The notes: a model not told the origin generated them from the sequence alone. Counted from the first letter of the stretch, positions 1 to 8,172 are shown. The stretch: 64,000 bases of DNA from Litoribacillus peritrichatus (GCF_039537985.1 NZ_BAABBN010000007.1:868001-932000); one strand, 5' to 3'. A program made the numbers and translations.

Positions 1-357
1 GATGGTTTCCAGGTTGGTTAAGCCATGCAGAAAGACCACCACTTTGTTGGTCAGGGGAGTAGGTGGATTTGTTGCCAATTCGCGCAACTTCACCAATTTA
101 TACCGATAGTAAAACCCCATAGTGATGGCCAATGGGTTGTTTTCCTGCACCAGATAATCACCAATGACACCATTCAGAATGGCCCTGCCAACTTTGCCAA
201 GGTGTTGGTAATCCAGCTTTTCTGAAATCGCTGAAATTGAATTCTGCGTGTCTGTATTCAAGGTATCTGTATTTAAGGAGTCTGAATTGGCAGTATCTGA
301 AATTTCAGACTCTGGAGCTGTTTGGCTTGGCGCGTTTAATGACTGAAGTTCTGTCAT
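1..357 (-). CDS. alpha/beta hydrolase, N-terminal part (runs off window)
   Basis: The reading frame is open from an ATG at 355-357 to the window edge, giving the first 119 residues. The start has a good ribosome site (GGGAGG) just upstream on the minus strand. Residues 1-45 are a low-complexity Ser/Asp/Asn/Thr segment with a short repeated SLNTDT/TLNTDT-like unit, without a signal peptide. Near the visible end is VVVFLHGLTN, the hydrophobic strand plus HG oxyanion-hole motif typical of alpha/beta hydrolases. The nucleophile and the rest of the triad lie outside the window, so the substrate cannot be guessed. It is transcribed in the same direction as the hydrolase and TrhA-like genes at 468-1982 but is separated from them by about 110 bp with an inverted repeat. 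Confidence 0.7.
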   Translation of the reverse strand, partial: MTELQSLNAPSQTAPESEISDTANSDSLNTDTLNTDTQNSISAISEKLDYQHLGKVGRAILNGVIGDYLVQENNPLAITMGFYYRYKLVKLRELATNPPTPLTNKVVVFLHGLTNLETI

Positions 358-402
358 GGTTGATCCTCCCGTCGGTGATGTAGCGATGATCACACAGCTT
401 TA

Positions 403-429
403 TGACGTTTTATTTGCGATAAAACGTCA
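403..429. promoter_or_regulatory. perfect inverted repeat upstream of hydrolase
   Basis: TGACGTTTTAT and ATAAAACGTCA form perfect 11-bp arms around a 5-bp centre. The repeat lies 46-72 bp upstream of the minus-strand hydrolase start at 357 and just after the stop of the upstream gene. It could be a repressor operator or an RNA hairpin; there is no T-run long enough to call it a terminator with confidence. Confidence 0.4.
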
Positions 430-467
430 ATTCACTGGGCTGATTGGCAGGCTCTTGCAGCTGAATC

Positions 468-1328
468 CTAATGGGCGGATTGAAGAAAATCGCCAACTTC
501 ATTGAAAACCTCTTTGGCGACCTCACCACGAATGATGCCGTGGAGGTGAAAATTAATTTCTTTGTGCACCTTAATTTGAGACGTTAATGCCTGATAGATA
601 TCTCGGCTGCTTTGCACATCGACTTTAGGGTCTTCCGTTCCATGAACGATCAACGAAGGAATGCGGATGCTAGGTAAACCCTTAACCACGCCTCGCATCA
701 GTCGTTTGATTTGTACGATGCCATTGACCGGACACTTTAAGTAATTGATGTGGGGGTTATCTGCATGGTTGGTGACAAACTCTTTTTTGCCCTTGTTGGT
801 TCCGAGTTTTGTTAATACTCGGTTCCAGTGGTTCACGGGTTCTGCAAAGTGAGCACTGAACTTTTTAAACTTGAGTGGCGCGCTGATGCTGATCAGTGCT
901 TTGAACTGGTCTGGTTTACTGATGGCCTGTTGTAGCGCTATTGCGCCTCCTGTGGAGAAGCCGGCAACGGTAATTTGGTCACAGCAGTGTTTCAGGATTT
1001 CATGGGCCCGGTTGACTGACCCGACCCATTCTTCCATTGTCCTGTTTGATAAGTCCTGAGCGGTGGTGCCGTGGCCTGCCATTCTTGGCGCGTACACTGT
1101 GTAACCTTGATCAAACAGATACTCAGCCCATTCACGCACTTCTTCTGGGGCGGCCATTAAGCCGTGGATTAACAGTACGCCTCGTTTGGACTCAGGCCGA
1201 TGCAATAAGTAGGGTTGGCCTATGTTCTCTGGCTTGGTTTCTTCGGCTTGGTAATGAAGCTCAAACTCGCGCTTGAAGAGTTGAAGTTCATTGTCGATCA
1301 GCATTTGGCACTGGGCTGAAATGGTCAT
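468..1328 (-). CDS. alpha/beta hydrolase (carboxylesterase/monoacylglycerol-lipase-like)
   Basis: A 286-aa protein with the alpha/beta hydrolase layout. There is an oxyanion-hole segment LLIHGLMAAPEE near residue 55, the nucleophile elbow GFSTGG with Ser125, an acid in VHGTEDPKVD and a C-terminal His in NFHLHG. It has no signal peptide, so it is probably cytoplasmic. The GFSTGG elbow and the APRMAGHGTT segment resemble carboxylesterases and monoacylglycerol lipases that hydrolyse short or medium acyl esters. It starts 3 nt after the stop of the TrhA-like gene, so the two are probably co-transcribed. The exact substrate is unknown. Confidence 0.85.
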   Translation of the reverse strand: MTISAQCQMLIDNELQLFKREFELHYQAEETKPENIGQPYLLHRPESKRGVLLIHGLMAAPEEVREWAEYLFDQGYTVYAPRMAGHGTTAQDLSNRTMEEWVGSVNRAHEILKHCCDQITVAGFSTGGAIALQQAISKPDQFKALISISAPLKFKKFSAHFAEPVNHWNRVLTKLGTNKGKKEFVTNHADNPHINYLKCPVNGIVQIKRLMRGVVKGLPSIRIPSLIVHGTEDPKVDVQSSRDIYQALTSQIKVHKEINFHLHGIIRGEVAKEVFNEVGDFLQSAH

Positions 1329-1331
1329 GGT

Positions 1332-1982
1332 TTATGCCATCGAAGCAGATGAAAATGCACTGTAGATCAGGGCATAGTGGAAACCGCCACCGATCAACAC
1401 CATGACATGGAATAACTCATGAAAGCTGAAGATACCAGGCATCATTAACGGCTTTTTGGTGGCGTAAAAAATAGCGCCCATCGTAAATGCGATGCCGCCT
1501 GCGAACAGCAACCAAGCCTGATCTTCCGTCATGATTTCCAGTACTTGTTGCATCGGGAACACCAGCATCCAGCCCATGGTTAAAAAGATCAGGGCGTAAA
1601 TCATGCGGGGTGCCCGGGGGAAGAATATTTGAGAAATGGCTCCGAAGCCGACTAAGCCCCACTGGATGGCGATCATAGGTAAGCGCCAGTCATCGTCCAT
1701 AAAAAAGTAACATATAGGGGTGTAGGAACCGGCAATCATAAAGAAAATGGCAAGGCGATCCATTTTTCGCCAGAACGACAGCTCGTTCTCTTTCTTTTTA
1801 AACATGTGGTAGAGGGAGCTGGCAGAAAATAAAAACACAACGGACAAACCGTAAACCAATGCGGTGATCAGCATGGAAGCAGATCCGGCAGCTTCGCGAA
1901 CGAGAAAGATAGTACCCACAACAGCGGCAATGGCACCGGCAAGATGAGAGTAAAAATTAAAGGCTTCGTGAGATTTGACCAC
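1332..1982 (-). CDS. trhA: TrhA/haemolysin-III family membrane protein
   Basis: A 216-aa polytopic protein with about seven hydrophobic segments and the haemolysin-III/PAQR signatures: an N-terminal EAFNFYSHLAGA, a SSLYHMF segment, a GSYTPICYFF segment and a C-terminal HELFHVMVLIGGGFHY. The conserved His residues (SLYH, HELFH, FHY) are those thought to bind a metal in this family. Members are inner-membrane proteins; TrhA is linked to membrane lipid and energy homeostasis, while the old haemolysin name is poorly supported. The gene begins at ATG 1982 and precedes the hydrolase on the same strand, suggesting a two-gene unit. Family assignment is firm; function here is inferred. Confidence 0.88.
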   Translation of the reverse strand: MVKSHEAFNFYSHLAGAIAAVVGTIFLVREAAGSASMLITALVYGLSVVFLFSASSLYHMFKKKENELSFWRKMDRLAIFFMIAGSYTPICYFFMDDDWRLPMIAIQWGLVGFGAISQIFFPRAPRMIYALIFLTMGWMLVFPMQQVLEIMTEDQAWLLFAGGIAFTMGAIFYATKKPLMMPGIFSFHELFHVMVLIGGGFHYALIYSAFSSASMA

Positions 1983-2277
1983 AGGGGTTTCCTCTTCCGT
2001 TTAAATATACGGCAATGCTGAACATTGCTCTGTTTATCATTCTGTTGATGTTCCACTTGTTGGGCGGGCCGCGATTGCGTTTTGCCTTTTACTTGTGGAG
2101 CACTCCCTTGAGCCGTTACACTCGTTTTCCGGTTTTTATTGAAAAGAGTGTGTTTCGGTTAGTGGCCATTCTATATAAATCTGAACGTCACAAAATGACG
2201 GAAGCCCTTGTTGGCCGTGCTTTTACAAAACTTTTACATTGCAGTGACAATTCGCTCTTAACAGGGAACCAAACCTT

Positions 2278-3297
2278 ATGAATCGAAATAAGCTGATGCC
2301 CAATGCGATGTTTATTTTTATCTTCTCCATCGTTGCATTGGTGTCTTCATTTGTTCTCTATATTTATTGGTACATTGAAATCAGCAGTGGTTTGGATGAG
2401 GTCATTAATAAATTTAATATCGACCCGAGGCAAGTGTTTGAATCCCAAACCGGGTTGGTGATTTTTGTCTTGGCGGTGTTGGTAGGGTTGATCCTGACAG
2501 GGCTGTCGATGACCTTTGTGTATAATCAGAAAATGCAGCAACTGTATCGTCTGCAAAATAACTTTATTAACAATTTTACGCACGAGCTTAAAACGCCGGT
2601 AACTTCACTGAAGCTGTATTTGGAGACGTTTCAAAAGCACGAAATATCCAAAGAAGATCAACGTAAATACATTGATTACATGCTTCAGGACGTAAATCGC
2701 TTATCAGACAATATCAGCAATATTCTGGATTTAGGGCGTATTGAAAGCCGTAATTTTCAAGATGAATTCGAATCCATTGATTTATTCACCTTTATTGATG
2801 GTTTTTATGCTGAGAATAAACACTTATTTCCAGGCTTGAATATCCGGGTGTCGGCCCCTGAAGGTGAACACCAACGGCTGGATTTCAGTCGGCCTTTGTT
2901 TGAAATGTTGTTAATTAACATGGCATCCAACGCCTTTAAATACAATGATTCATCAGAACCTTGTTTGGACGTTCGAATGGATCGGCAGGGCAGTTCGGTG
3001 ATTGTGAAGTTTACCGATAACGGCATCGGCATAGATCGCTCTCAATCGAAGAAAATATTTAAGAAATTTTATCAGGTGGGCCACTCAAGTATACGCTCGG
3101 CACAGGGCAGTGGCCTGGGGTTGTATTTCGTGCAGAATATTGTGTTGGCGCATGGCGGAAAAATTAAAGTGGTACGCAATGAGAGCGATCCGCTTGTTGA
3201 ACACAATAAAGGCGCTACTTTTATTTTGACGTTGCCTTTGAACACAAAAAAATCAGCCGCCAAGCGCAAATTTAAACTGCAGAGTTTTGATCGATGA
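2278..3297 (+). CDS. sensor histidine kinase
   Basis: A 339-aa membrane kinase. Two hydrophobic helices (about residues 10-32 and 60-82) flank a short loop of under 30 residues, so it has almost no periplasmic sensor domain and may sense in or near the membrane. The H-box is NNFTHELKTPVTS with His102. The ATP-binding domain shows the N-box region MASNAFKYN, the G1 box FTDNGIGID and GSGLGLYFV. An AGGGA ribosome site precedes ATG 2278. The response regulator follows 50 bp downstream, so kinase-first order in one operon is likely. The stimulus is not evident. Confidence 0.9.
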   Translation: MNRNKLMPNAMFIFIFSIVALVSSFVLYIYWYIEISSGLDEVINKFNIDPRQVFESQTGLVIFVLAVLVGLILTGLSMTFVYNQKMQQLYRLQNNFINNFTHELKTPVTSLKLYLETFQKHEISKEDQRKYIDYMLQDVNRLSDNISNILDLGRIESRNFQDEFESIDLFTFIDGFYAENKHLFPGLNIRVSAPEGEHQRLDFSRPLFEMLLINMASNAFKYNDSSEPCLDVRMDRQGSSVIVKFTDNGIGIDRSQSKKIFKKFYQVGHSSIRSAQGSGLGLYFVQNIVLAHGGKIKVVRNESDPLVEHNKGATFILTLPLNTKKSAAKRKFKLQSFDR

Positions 3298-3353
3298 GTT
3301 TCGACCAATGAGTTTAATGAATGAGTTTTTAAGAATGAGCTTAAAAAATGACG
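3294..3353 (+). repeat. short tandem repeat of ATGAGTTT between kinase and regulator
   Basis: Five ATGA-containing units start at 3294, 3308, 3321, 3335 and 3348, spaced 14, 13, 14 and 13 bp. The first three read ATGAGTTT, the fourth ATGAGCTT, and the last is the regulator start ATGACG. The first unit contains the kinase stop codon. The array looks like recent slippage duplication of the kinase-regulator junction and may blur the site of translational restart. Confidence 0.6.
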
Positions 3354-4064
3354 AATAATAAACGTATTTTGGTGGTTGAGGATGAAACTCATATCGCAGA
3401 AGGGATTCGGCTGAATTTACAGCTGCAAGGCTATGAAGTGCAGATCGCTGAAACGGGTACCGCAGGGTTGGTTGCCTGGAAGCAGTGGCAACCCGACTTG
3501 GTCGTGCTGGATATTATGCTGCCGGGAGTGGATGGCATCTCCGTATTAAAAAGCATTCGCCTGGAAGATGAACGGCTGCCGGTTTTGATCTTGTCTGCCA
3601 AAAGTACTCCCGAAGATAGAATAAAAGGCTTGGAATCCGGGGTGGATGATTACCTATCCAAACCGTTCAATCTGGATGAATTTTTACTTCGGGTGGATCG
3701 GCTACTCAAGCGGGATGGCTGGAATAAAAAAGAAACATCCTCAGATGATGTCAGTTCCACGGATGTCTATGATTTTGGTGAAAACCGAATTGACTTTGCC
3801 CAAGCACATGCGGTGTGCAAAGGGCAGGAGATCACCCTGACGGAACAAGAGCTGCGGTTATTAAGGTTGTTCATTGCCAATCGAGGCAAAGCCTTAACCC
3901 GTGGTGAGATTCTGGAACTGGCCTGGGGCTTTTCCAAAAGCCTGACCACCCGAACGGTGGATAATTTTATTGTTCGCTTCCGCAAATATTTTGAAGACGA
4001 CCCTAAGCACCCGGTGTATTTTAAAAGCCGCCGCTCGGTGGGTTATGTGTTTGATCACGAGTGA
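3348..4064 (+). CDS. OmpR-family response regulator
   Basis: A 238-aa two-domain regulator. The receiver domain has the acidic pocket VVEDE, the phospho-acceptor Asp55 in VVLDIMLPG, the switch Ser in ILSAKS and Lys105 in LSKPF. The C-terminal domain (from about residue 140) is a winged-helix DNA-binding domain of OmpR/PhoB type, with TLTEQELRLLRL and TRTVDNFIVRFRKY and ending SVGYVF. It is the partner of the kinase immediately upstream. The start is at 3348, but the ribosome site is weak and several ATGs lie just upstream. Target genes are unknown. Confidence 0.92.
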   Translation: MTNNKRILVVEDETHIAEGIRLNLQLQGYEVQIAETGTAGLVAWKQWQPDLVVLDIMLPGVDGISVLKSIRLEDERLPVLILSAKSTPEDRIKGLESGVDDYLSKPFNLDEFLLRVDRLLKRDGWNKKETSSDDVSSTDVYDFGENRIDFAQAHAVCKGQEITLTEQELRLLRLFIANRGKALTRGEILELAWGFSKSLTTRTVDNFIVRFRKYFEDDPKHPVYFKSRRSVGYVFDHE

Positions 4065-4135
4065 GCAGAACTTATGATCTGAATTCAAGGATTGACCTCA
4101 ACTCTAACTCTTAATGCTATTAGGAAAATAAGAAG

Positions 4136-4348
4136 ATGATTAAAGCAAGCTTTACAGGAGAACTGAACGTTCTTCTCGATCAGAAAAATATATCCATTGA
4201 GGAAAAGCGTAGAATTGTAGCAACGAATTTGGCGCTGGGCCTTATTTCAACGGCGATTTCCAAAGAAGGCACGGACCATAAATTGGCAGACGAAATGAAA
4301 AACTTACCGGGTTATGTTGATACTATTTATCAGTCGCTGTCTCGGTGA
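4136..4348 (+). CDS. small hypothetical protein (70 aa)
   Basis: A 70-aa soluble-looking protein with an AGGAAAATAAGAAG purine-rich ribosome site before ATG 4136. The sequence is rich in charged residues and predicted helix, with no signal peptide or membrane segment. I do not recognise a family. It sits 71 bp after the response regulator and before the accessory block, so it may be the tail of the regulator operon or the first accessory gene. Confidence 0.6.
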   Translation: MIKASFTGELNVLLDQKNISIEEKRRIVATNLALGLISTAISKEGTDHKLADEMKNLPGYVDTIYQSLSR

Positions 4349-4549
4349 CTGAGTAGATGCCGTTTATTTTCTATGCTTCCCCTGTATAACTGTGCATTAA
4401 TTCTCAACACCTTATGAAGAAAACCAATACACTGATGCTCTGAAAATTTTCAGGTGCTACAAGAAAAATTCAGTGATGGAGTTACTGGGTTTGGTTTAGC
4501 TGTTTACCTGAAAATATGTGGTAAGAGAATACCAAGGAAATAATTAAAC

Positions 4550-4642
4550 ATGGATGTAAGCAATACAAGTTCAGTTGTTACGGAGAGTCAGGGCAATCTG
4601 TGCCTATTCCGTGTGGGTAATGTCATGGGAGGGATCGTATGA
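4550..4642 (+). CDS. possible 30-aa leader peptide coupled to the toxin-like gene
   Basis: A 30-codon frame with an AAGGAAA ribosome site about 11 nt upstream of ATG 4550. Its stop overlaps the start of the 364-aa gene as ATGA (4639-4642). This could be a leader peptide, a translationally coupled small protein, or the remnant of a longer N-terminus lost by frameshift. Two or three hydrophobic residues near its end (LCLFRVGNV) are the only notable feature. Confidence 0.4.
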   Translation: MDVSNTSSVVTESQGNLCLFRVGNVMGGIV

Positions 4643-5733
4643 TTACTCCTGGCGAGCAAGGATTTCATGTCTCTGACTTAATGGGGAATCAATACCTGTT
4701 TTGTCATTCGTTCGATGCTGGCATAGAAGTGTTTCCGACGCACCTAACCAACATCCAAGACCCGTTTTATGGTCGGCCCTTCCTGATGCATCTCTGTGAG
4801 CTTGGCTCTTTGGATGGGGCGTTACGAGATTTATATCTGTATGCCAGGCCTCATACTTATTTACTGCATAAGAAAAATGATTGGGATGTGTTGGCTGAGC
4901 TTCTTCAAATGCTGGAAACGGAAGAGCTGAAGGTTTGGCAGACCAGGGATGTCCTGATGGAGCATATGGCTGCACTTCAAGCTAAGACTTCATCGGTTGA
5001 ATCGGATAATGCAACCAGCAGTCCTCCAACTAAGCCGGCGATCAGGCGTAGACAGGCTGAACTTACAACTTCTGAAAGTCAGGCTTCGGTTGAATCAACT
5101 GCGTCAATTCATGAGTCATCCGCTCCTGCGCCTACGGCCTCCAAACCCCGAGATTTAAATGATCCCTTGCAGAGAAAGGCTCTGTTTGATCAGCATGGGG
5201 TTATTGTTGGCCCTTATAAGGAGCTTCAACAAATCAGTAAACCTGGTTATCAACGAGAGCACTTTATTCCTCATTCCTGTTATATGGCTCGTTCAAGTTT
5301 ACCTAACGAAAAGCGTGCAAATGTGCCAATTGGTCCGGAATTTGGCGCTTATAACGAAGGTGATGCCATTACTTATTTTGTGTATGACGACCAGAGTAAA
5401 GGAACGGAACACCGTTATTTAACGGATGTTGAAAAGAAGTATGCAAGGGATCTTCAGTGCCAAGATGAGTTTGCCAGTAGCACTGAATGGCTGGATCATA
5501 TGGAAAGCGAGACCGCAAAGTCGTTTTCATTGGATATGATTGAACGAAGTCCAGGTGTGTATGAACCTAGAATTCCACCAGAAGATGCAGCAGATGTGGC
5601 GAAAGGTATTCGTATTGAGTATGAAAATTCACTTGATGCAATGGGCGTTAATAAAGAAGCCAAGTTATCTAACTTAGTTGGTGGTGGTAAGGTTCCAACT
5701 GGTCCTATTGAAGATGCAGGCTCTGATTTCTAA
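4639..5733 (+). CDS. putative polymorphic-toxin-like protein
   Basis: A 364-aa protein of unrecognised family with a three-part layout. Residues 1-112 form a compact domain with a Leu-rich segment (DVLAELLQMLETEELKVW). Residues 115-175 are a Ser/Thr/Ala/Pro-rich low-complexity linker. Residues 176-364 form a polar domain containing GYQREHFIPHSC (203-214) with His208 and His212, a conserved-looking YNEGDAITYFVYDD, and His258 in GTEHRY. A His-bearing EHFIPH-type motif at the start of a C-terminal domain resembles HNH/Endo-VII-like nuclease toxins, but this is pattern-based only. There is no Sec signal, as expected for type VI or contact-delivered effectors. The two downstream propeller genes could encode immunity proteins. 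Alternatives are a phage- or plasmid-derived enzyme or a structural protein. Confidence 0.5.
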   Translation: MITPGEQGFHVSDLMGNQYLFCHSFDAGIEVFPTHLTNIQDPFYGRPFLMHLCELGSLDGALRDLYLYARPHTYLLHKKNDWDVLAELLQMLETEELKVWQTRDVLMEHMAALQAKTSSVESDNATSSPPTKPAIRRRQAELTTSESQASVESTASIHESSAPAPTASKPRDLNDPLQRKALFDQHGVIVGPYKELQQISKPGYQREHFIPHSCYMARSSLPNEKRANVPIGPEFGAYNEGDAITYFVYDDQSKGTEHRYLTDVEKKYARDLQCQDEFASSTEWLDHMESETAKSFSLDMIERSPGVYEPRIPPEDAADVAKGIRIEYENSLDAMGVNKEAKLSNLVGGGKVPTGPIEDAGSDF

Positions 5734-5764
5734 TTTAATAAACAATGAAGAAGGCTTTTGATAA

Positions 5765-6700
5765 ATGAATGCAGACTATGAAATCGTTCATGTAATTGAT
5801 GTGGCGTTCTCGAAATTAGGCAACCACAAAATATTAACTTATTACAATGAGTCAAACCCTTTAGGTGCTGTAGGGGCTGTTTTTTCTGGAGATATGCCGT
5901 ACGGTGGTGTGTCTAACGTTTGTCTTGGAGCGAACTGTCAGTTAAATGCTATGTGGACATCCAATGAAGGTCACTTATGGGTTGTGGATGATCATGGTGA
6001 TGTCTTCACGAATGCAGATGTTCATTTTACCTCTTCCCCATACAAGCACTTAGAGTTCTCAAGTGGCGATTTTGATATTGATTGGAATGTTGGTGAGGTC
6101 TTTCAAGGGCAGCTAAACGGTATATGGGGAACGTCTGATTCCGACGTATGGGTCACATCTTTTAGTGGTCCTGCCTTGCATTGGGATGGTGAAAGCTGGA
6201 CTCAATATGAATTGCCTCAAGCGCCAAATCAAATTGATGGTTCGGCATCGGATGATGTTTATATTGTGGGCTATCACGGCAATATTCATCATTGGGACGG
6301 TAGTCGTTGGACGAAAGTTAATTTGCCTGAAGGTATTTTGTCCACAGATACCTTTACCGATGTGAAGGCCGTAAACAAAGAACTTGTTTATATCACCGGG
6401 CGTAGCGGTTGCTTATTAGTGGGTAATGCAAAGGACGGTTTTAGGGACATAGGTTCGCCAAAGTTTGCTTGGTATGGTGTGGGCAGTCTTGATGGTCGTA
6501 TATTTCTTGCGGGTGGTGAATTAGGTATATTCGAATTGGTTGATGAGCAGTTTCTCTGCTTAAAAGACAAAGGTAATCCTGTTGGCGTATTTGAAACCCC
6601 TGAAGCGATTAACTTCATTCCTGCAGAACAGCAGCCTAGCTCTTGGTATGTTCGATACTCTCCTAACGAAGACCGAGCTTGGACAAAAATTTCCTCATAG
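5765..6700 (+). CDS. beta-propeller-like protein, copy 1 (candidate immunity protein)
   Basis: A 311-aa protein without a signal peptide, starting at ATG 5765 after a GAAGG ribosome site and 31 bp after the toxin-like gene. Repeated motifs such as GIWGTSDSDVWVTS, ALHWDGESWT, DDVYIVGYHG, IHHWDGSRWT and VYITGRSG follow the pattern strand-Asp-VW/VY...WDG..W seen in kelch/WD-like propeller repeats, suggesting five to six blades. It is a close paralogue of the next gene: its last two thirds are nearly identical, while the first 100 residues differ. Propeller proteins often bind other proteins, so binding and blocking the upstream toxin-like protein is a reasonable but untested idea. Confidence 0.65.
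   Translation: MNADYEIVHVIDVAFSKLGNHKILTYYNESNPLGAVGAVFSGDMPYGGVSNVCLGANCQLNAMWTSNEGHLWVVDDHGDVFTNADVHFTSSPYKHLEFSSGDFDIDWNVGEVFQGQLNGIWGTSDSDVWVTSFSGPALHWDGESWTQYELPQAPNQIDGSASDDVYIVGYHGNIHHWDGSRWTKVNLPEGILSTDTFTDVKAVNKELVYITGRSGCLLVGNAKDGFRDIGSPKFAWYGVGSLDGRIFLAGGELGIFELVDEQFLCLKDKGNPVGVFETPEAINFIPAEQQPSSWYVRYSPNEDRAWTKISS
6071..6637 (+). repeat. tandem gene duplication, repeat unit 1
   Basis: This segment encodes 189 residues that differ at only five positions from those encoded at 7066-7632. The DNA is also highly similar, with mostly silent changes. Together the units mark a tandem duplication with a period of 995 bp, possibly kept homogeneous by gene conversion. Confidence 0.9.
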
Positions 6701-6771
6701 AGTTATTCATTCTTTGATGTAAACAGAGGCGTTTATTGGAGCGCCTCATCTATGTTTTAAATAGGGTATAT

Positions 6772-7695
6772 ATGAGTGATTACGAAATATCACACGTTAT
6801 CGATATAACAAACTCTAAACTTGGTGAACACAGTATTTATACTCACTATGATGAATCAAACCCCATGGGAGCTGTAGGCGAGGTTCGTTTGTCTGAAGGT
6901 GATCGTGCAAAGACGTGTTTAGGGGCAAATTGTCAGATAAATGCAATGTGGTCTTCTAGAGAAGGTAACCTATGGGTAGTGGATGATCATGGTGATGTGT
7001 TTACGAATGCCGATGTTAGTTTTGAAAATCCACCATTTAAGTCTTTAGAATTTTCTAACGGTCATTTCGATATTGATTGGAATGTTGGTGAGGTTTTTCA
7101 AGGGCAGCTAAACGGTATATGGGGAACATCTGATTCTGACGTATGGGTCACTTCTTTTAGTGGTCCTGCCTTGCATTGGGATGGGGAAAACTGGACTCAA
7201 TACGAATTACCTCAAGCGCCCAATCAAATTGATGGCTCAGCATCGGATGATGTTTATATTGTGGGTTATCACGGCAATATACATCATTGGGATGGTAGTC
7301 GTTGGACGAAAGTGAATTTGCCTGAAGGTATTTTGTCCACAGATACCTTTACTGATGTGAAGGCCGTAAGCAAAGAACTTGTTTATATCACCGGGCGCAG
7401 CGGTTGTTTATTAGTGGGTAATGCAAAGGTCGGTTTTAGGGACATAGGTTCGCCAAAGTTTGCTTGGTATGGTGTGGGCAGTCTTGATGGTCGTATTTTT
7501 CTTGCGGGTGGTGAATTAGGTATATTCGAGCTGGTGGATGAGCAGTTTGTCTGCTTAAAAGACAAGGGGAATCCTGTGGGTGTATTTGAAACTCCTGGCG
7601 CGATTAACTTTATTCCTGCTGAACAACAACCAAATCCCTGGTTTGTACGATATGCTCCAAATGAAGAAAGAGCTTGGCTAAAAGTTACGACCTAG
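6772..7695 (+). CDS. beta-propeller-like protein, copy 2 (candidate immunity protein)
   Basis: A 307-aa paralogue of the preceding gene. I place the start at ATG 6772, giving MSDYEI, because it aligns with copy 1 (MNADYEI); an upstream ATG at 6736 would add 12 unrelated residues. It shows the same propeller motifs (GIWGTSDSDVWVTS, ALHWDGENWT, IHHWDGSRWT). The N-terminal 98 residues are diverged from copy 1 and include an insertion/deletion around residues 38-48, whereas the remainder is almost unchanged. A rho-independent terminator lies 37 bp after the stop, so the toxin-like gene and both propeller genes probably form one transcription unit. Confidence 0.65.
   Translation: MSDYEISHVIDITNSKLGEHSIYTHYDESNPMGAVGEVRLSEGDRAKTCLGANCQINAMWSSREGNLWVVDDHGDVFTNADVSFENPPFKSLEFSNGHFDIDWNVGEVFQGQLNGIWGTSDSDVWVTSFSGPALHWDGENWTQYELPQAPNQIDGSASDDVYIVGYHGNIHHWDGSRWTKVNLPEGILSTDTFTDVKAVSKELVYITGRSGCLLVGNAKVGFRDIGSPKFAWYGVGSLDGRIFLAGGELGIFELVDEQFVCLKDKGNPVGVFETPGAINFIPAEQQPNPWFVRYAPNEERAWLKVTT
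7066..7632 (+). repeat. tandem gene duplication, repeat unit 2
   Basis: Second unit of the duplication described at 6071-6637. The five amino-acid differences are Ser/Asn, Asn/Ser, Asp/Val, Leu/Val and Glu/Gly. Confidence 0.9.
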
Positions 7696-7731
7696 AATTT
7701 AGTATTGTTATCCTGAGGCGATGTGCAAAAT

Positions 7732-7758
7732 AACCAAAGTTCATTCTTTGGTTTTTTT
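7732..7758 (+). terminator. rho-independent terminator
   Basis: AACCAAAG and CTTTGGTT form an 8-bp stem around a 6-nt loop, followed by a T-run. It closes the toxin-like/propeller transcription unit. Confidence 0.8.
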
Positions 7759-7938
7759 ATTTCTGCTGCCTGGTTACTACAAAAGTACTGCCTTTCTATC
7801 CCTCAGGGCTTTCAATTTAAAGCCTTAAAAACAACAAACCAAATAGTTCACTGGCTTCGTTGGTTTATCCACTTTTTCATTCCCAATTGTTCGCTTGACG
7901 CTTTATGGCCGATCAGGGCAGACTAACTGCTGGTTACG

Positions 7939-8098
7939 GTGTGCGCCAACTGGCTTACTCAGTGGGATGCACACGTTGTCGTAACCTGATGCTTTGGGGC
8001 GTTGTTATCCCCGAAGCAGAGAAGGTGTCCCCGCGAGTGCGGCAACACTCCGGAGACGTGGCAAGGTCCCAACTGAAACGCGACCTTGCAGGAGGAAC
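7939..8098 (+). ncRNA. highly structured non-coding segment, possible group II intron 5' fragment
   Basis: The 414-bp gap after the terminator has no convincing gene, but this GC-richer part contains four consecutive hairpins. The first pairs GTGTGC (7939-7944) with GCACAC (7969-7974), with an inner ACTG/CAGT. The second pairs GCTT and GGGG (7991-7999) with CCCC and AAGC (8009-8017). The third pairs GTGT and CCGC (8025-8034) with GCGG and ACAC (8039-8048). The fourth pairs GCAAGGT (8061-8067) with ACCTTGC (8083-8089). GTGCG at 7941 matches the 5' consensus of group II introns, but no reverse transcriptase or domain V was found. It may be an intron remnant or another structured RNA. Confidence 0.45.
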
Positions 8099-8172
8099 AT
8101 TAACATACTCGTAGTCCCTGCTGGAAGCGTTGGGGCCTTGTCATTCCTATTTTTTAAACAGGATGCAAGGCT

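Noticed and set aside
871..1276. plus-strand frames inside the hydrolase gene
   Set aside because: Antisense shadows of a well-supported alpha/beta hydrolase.
2015..2281. 88-aa plus-strand frame between trhA and the kinase
   Set aside because: No ribosome site, no recognisable domain, and the region must hold the divergent promoters; probably chance.
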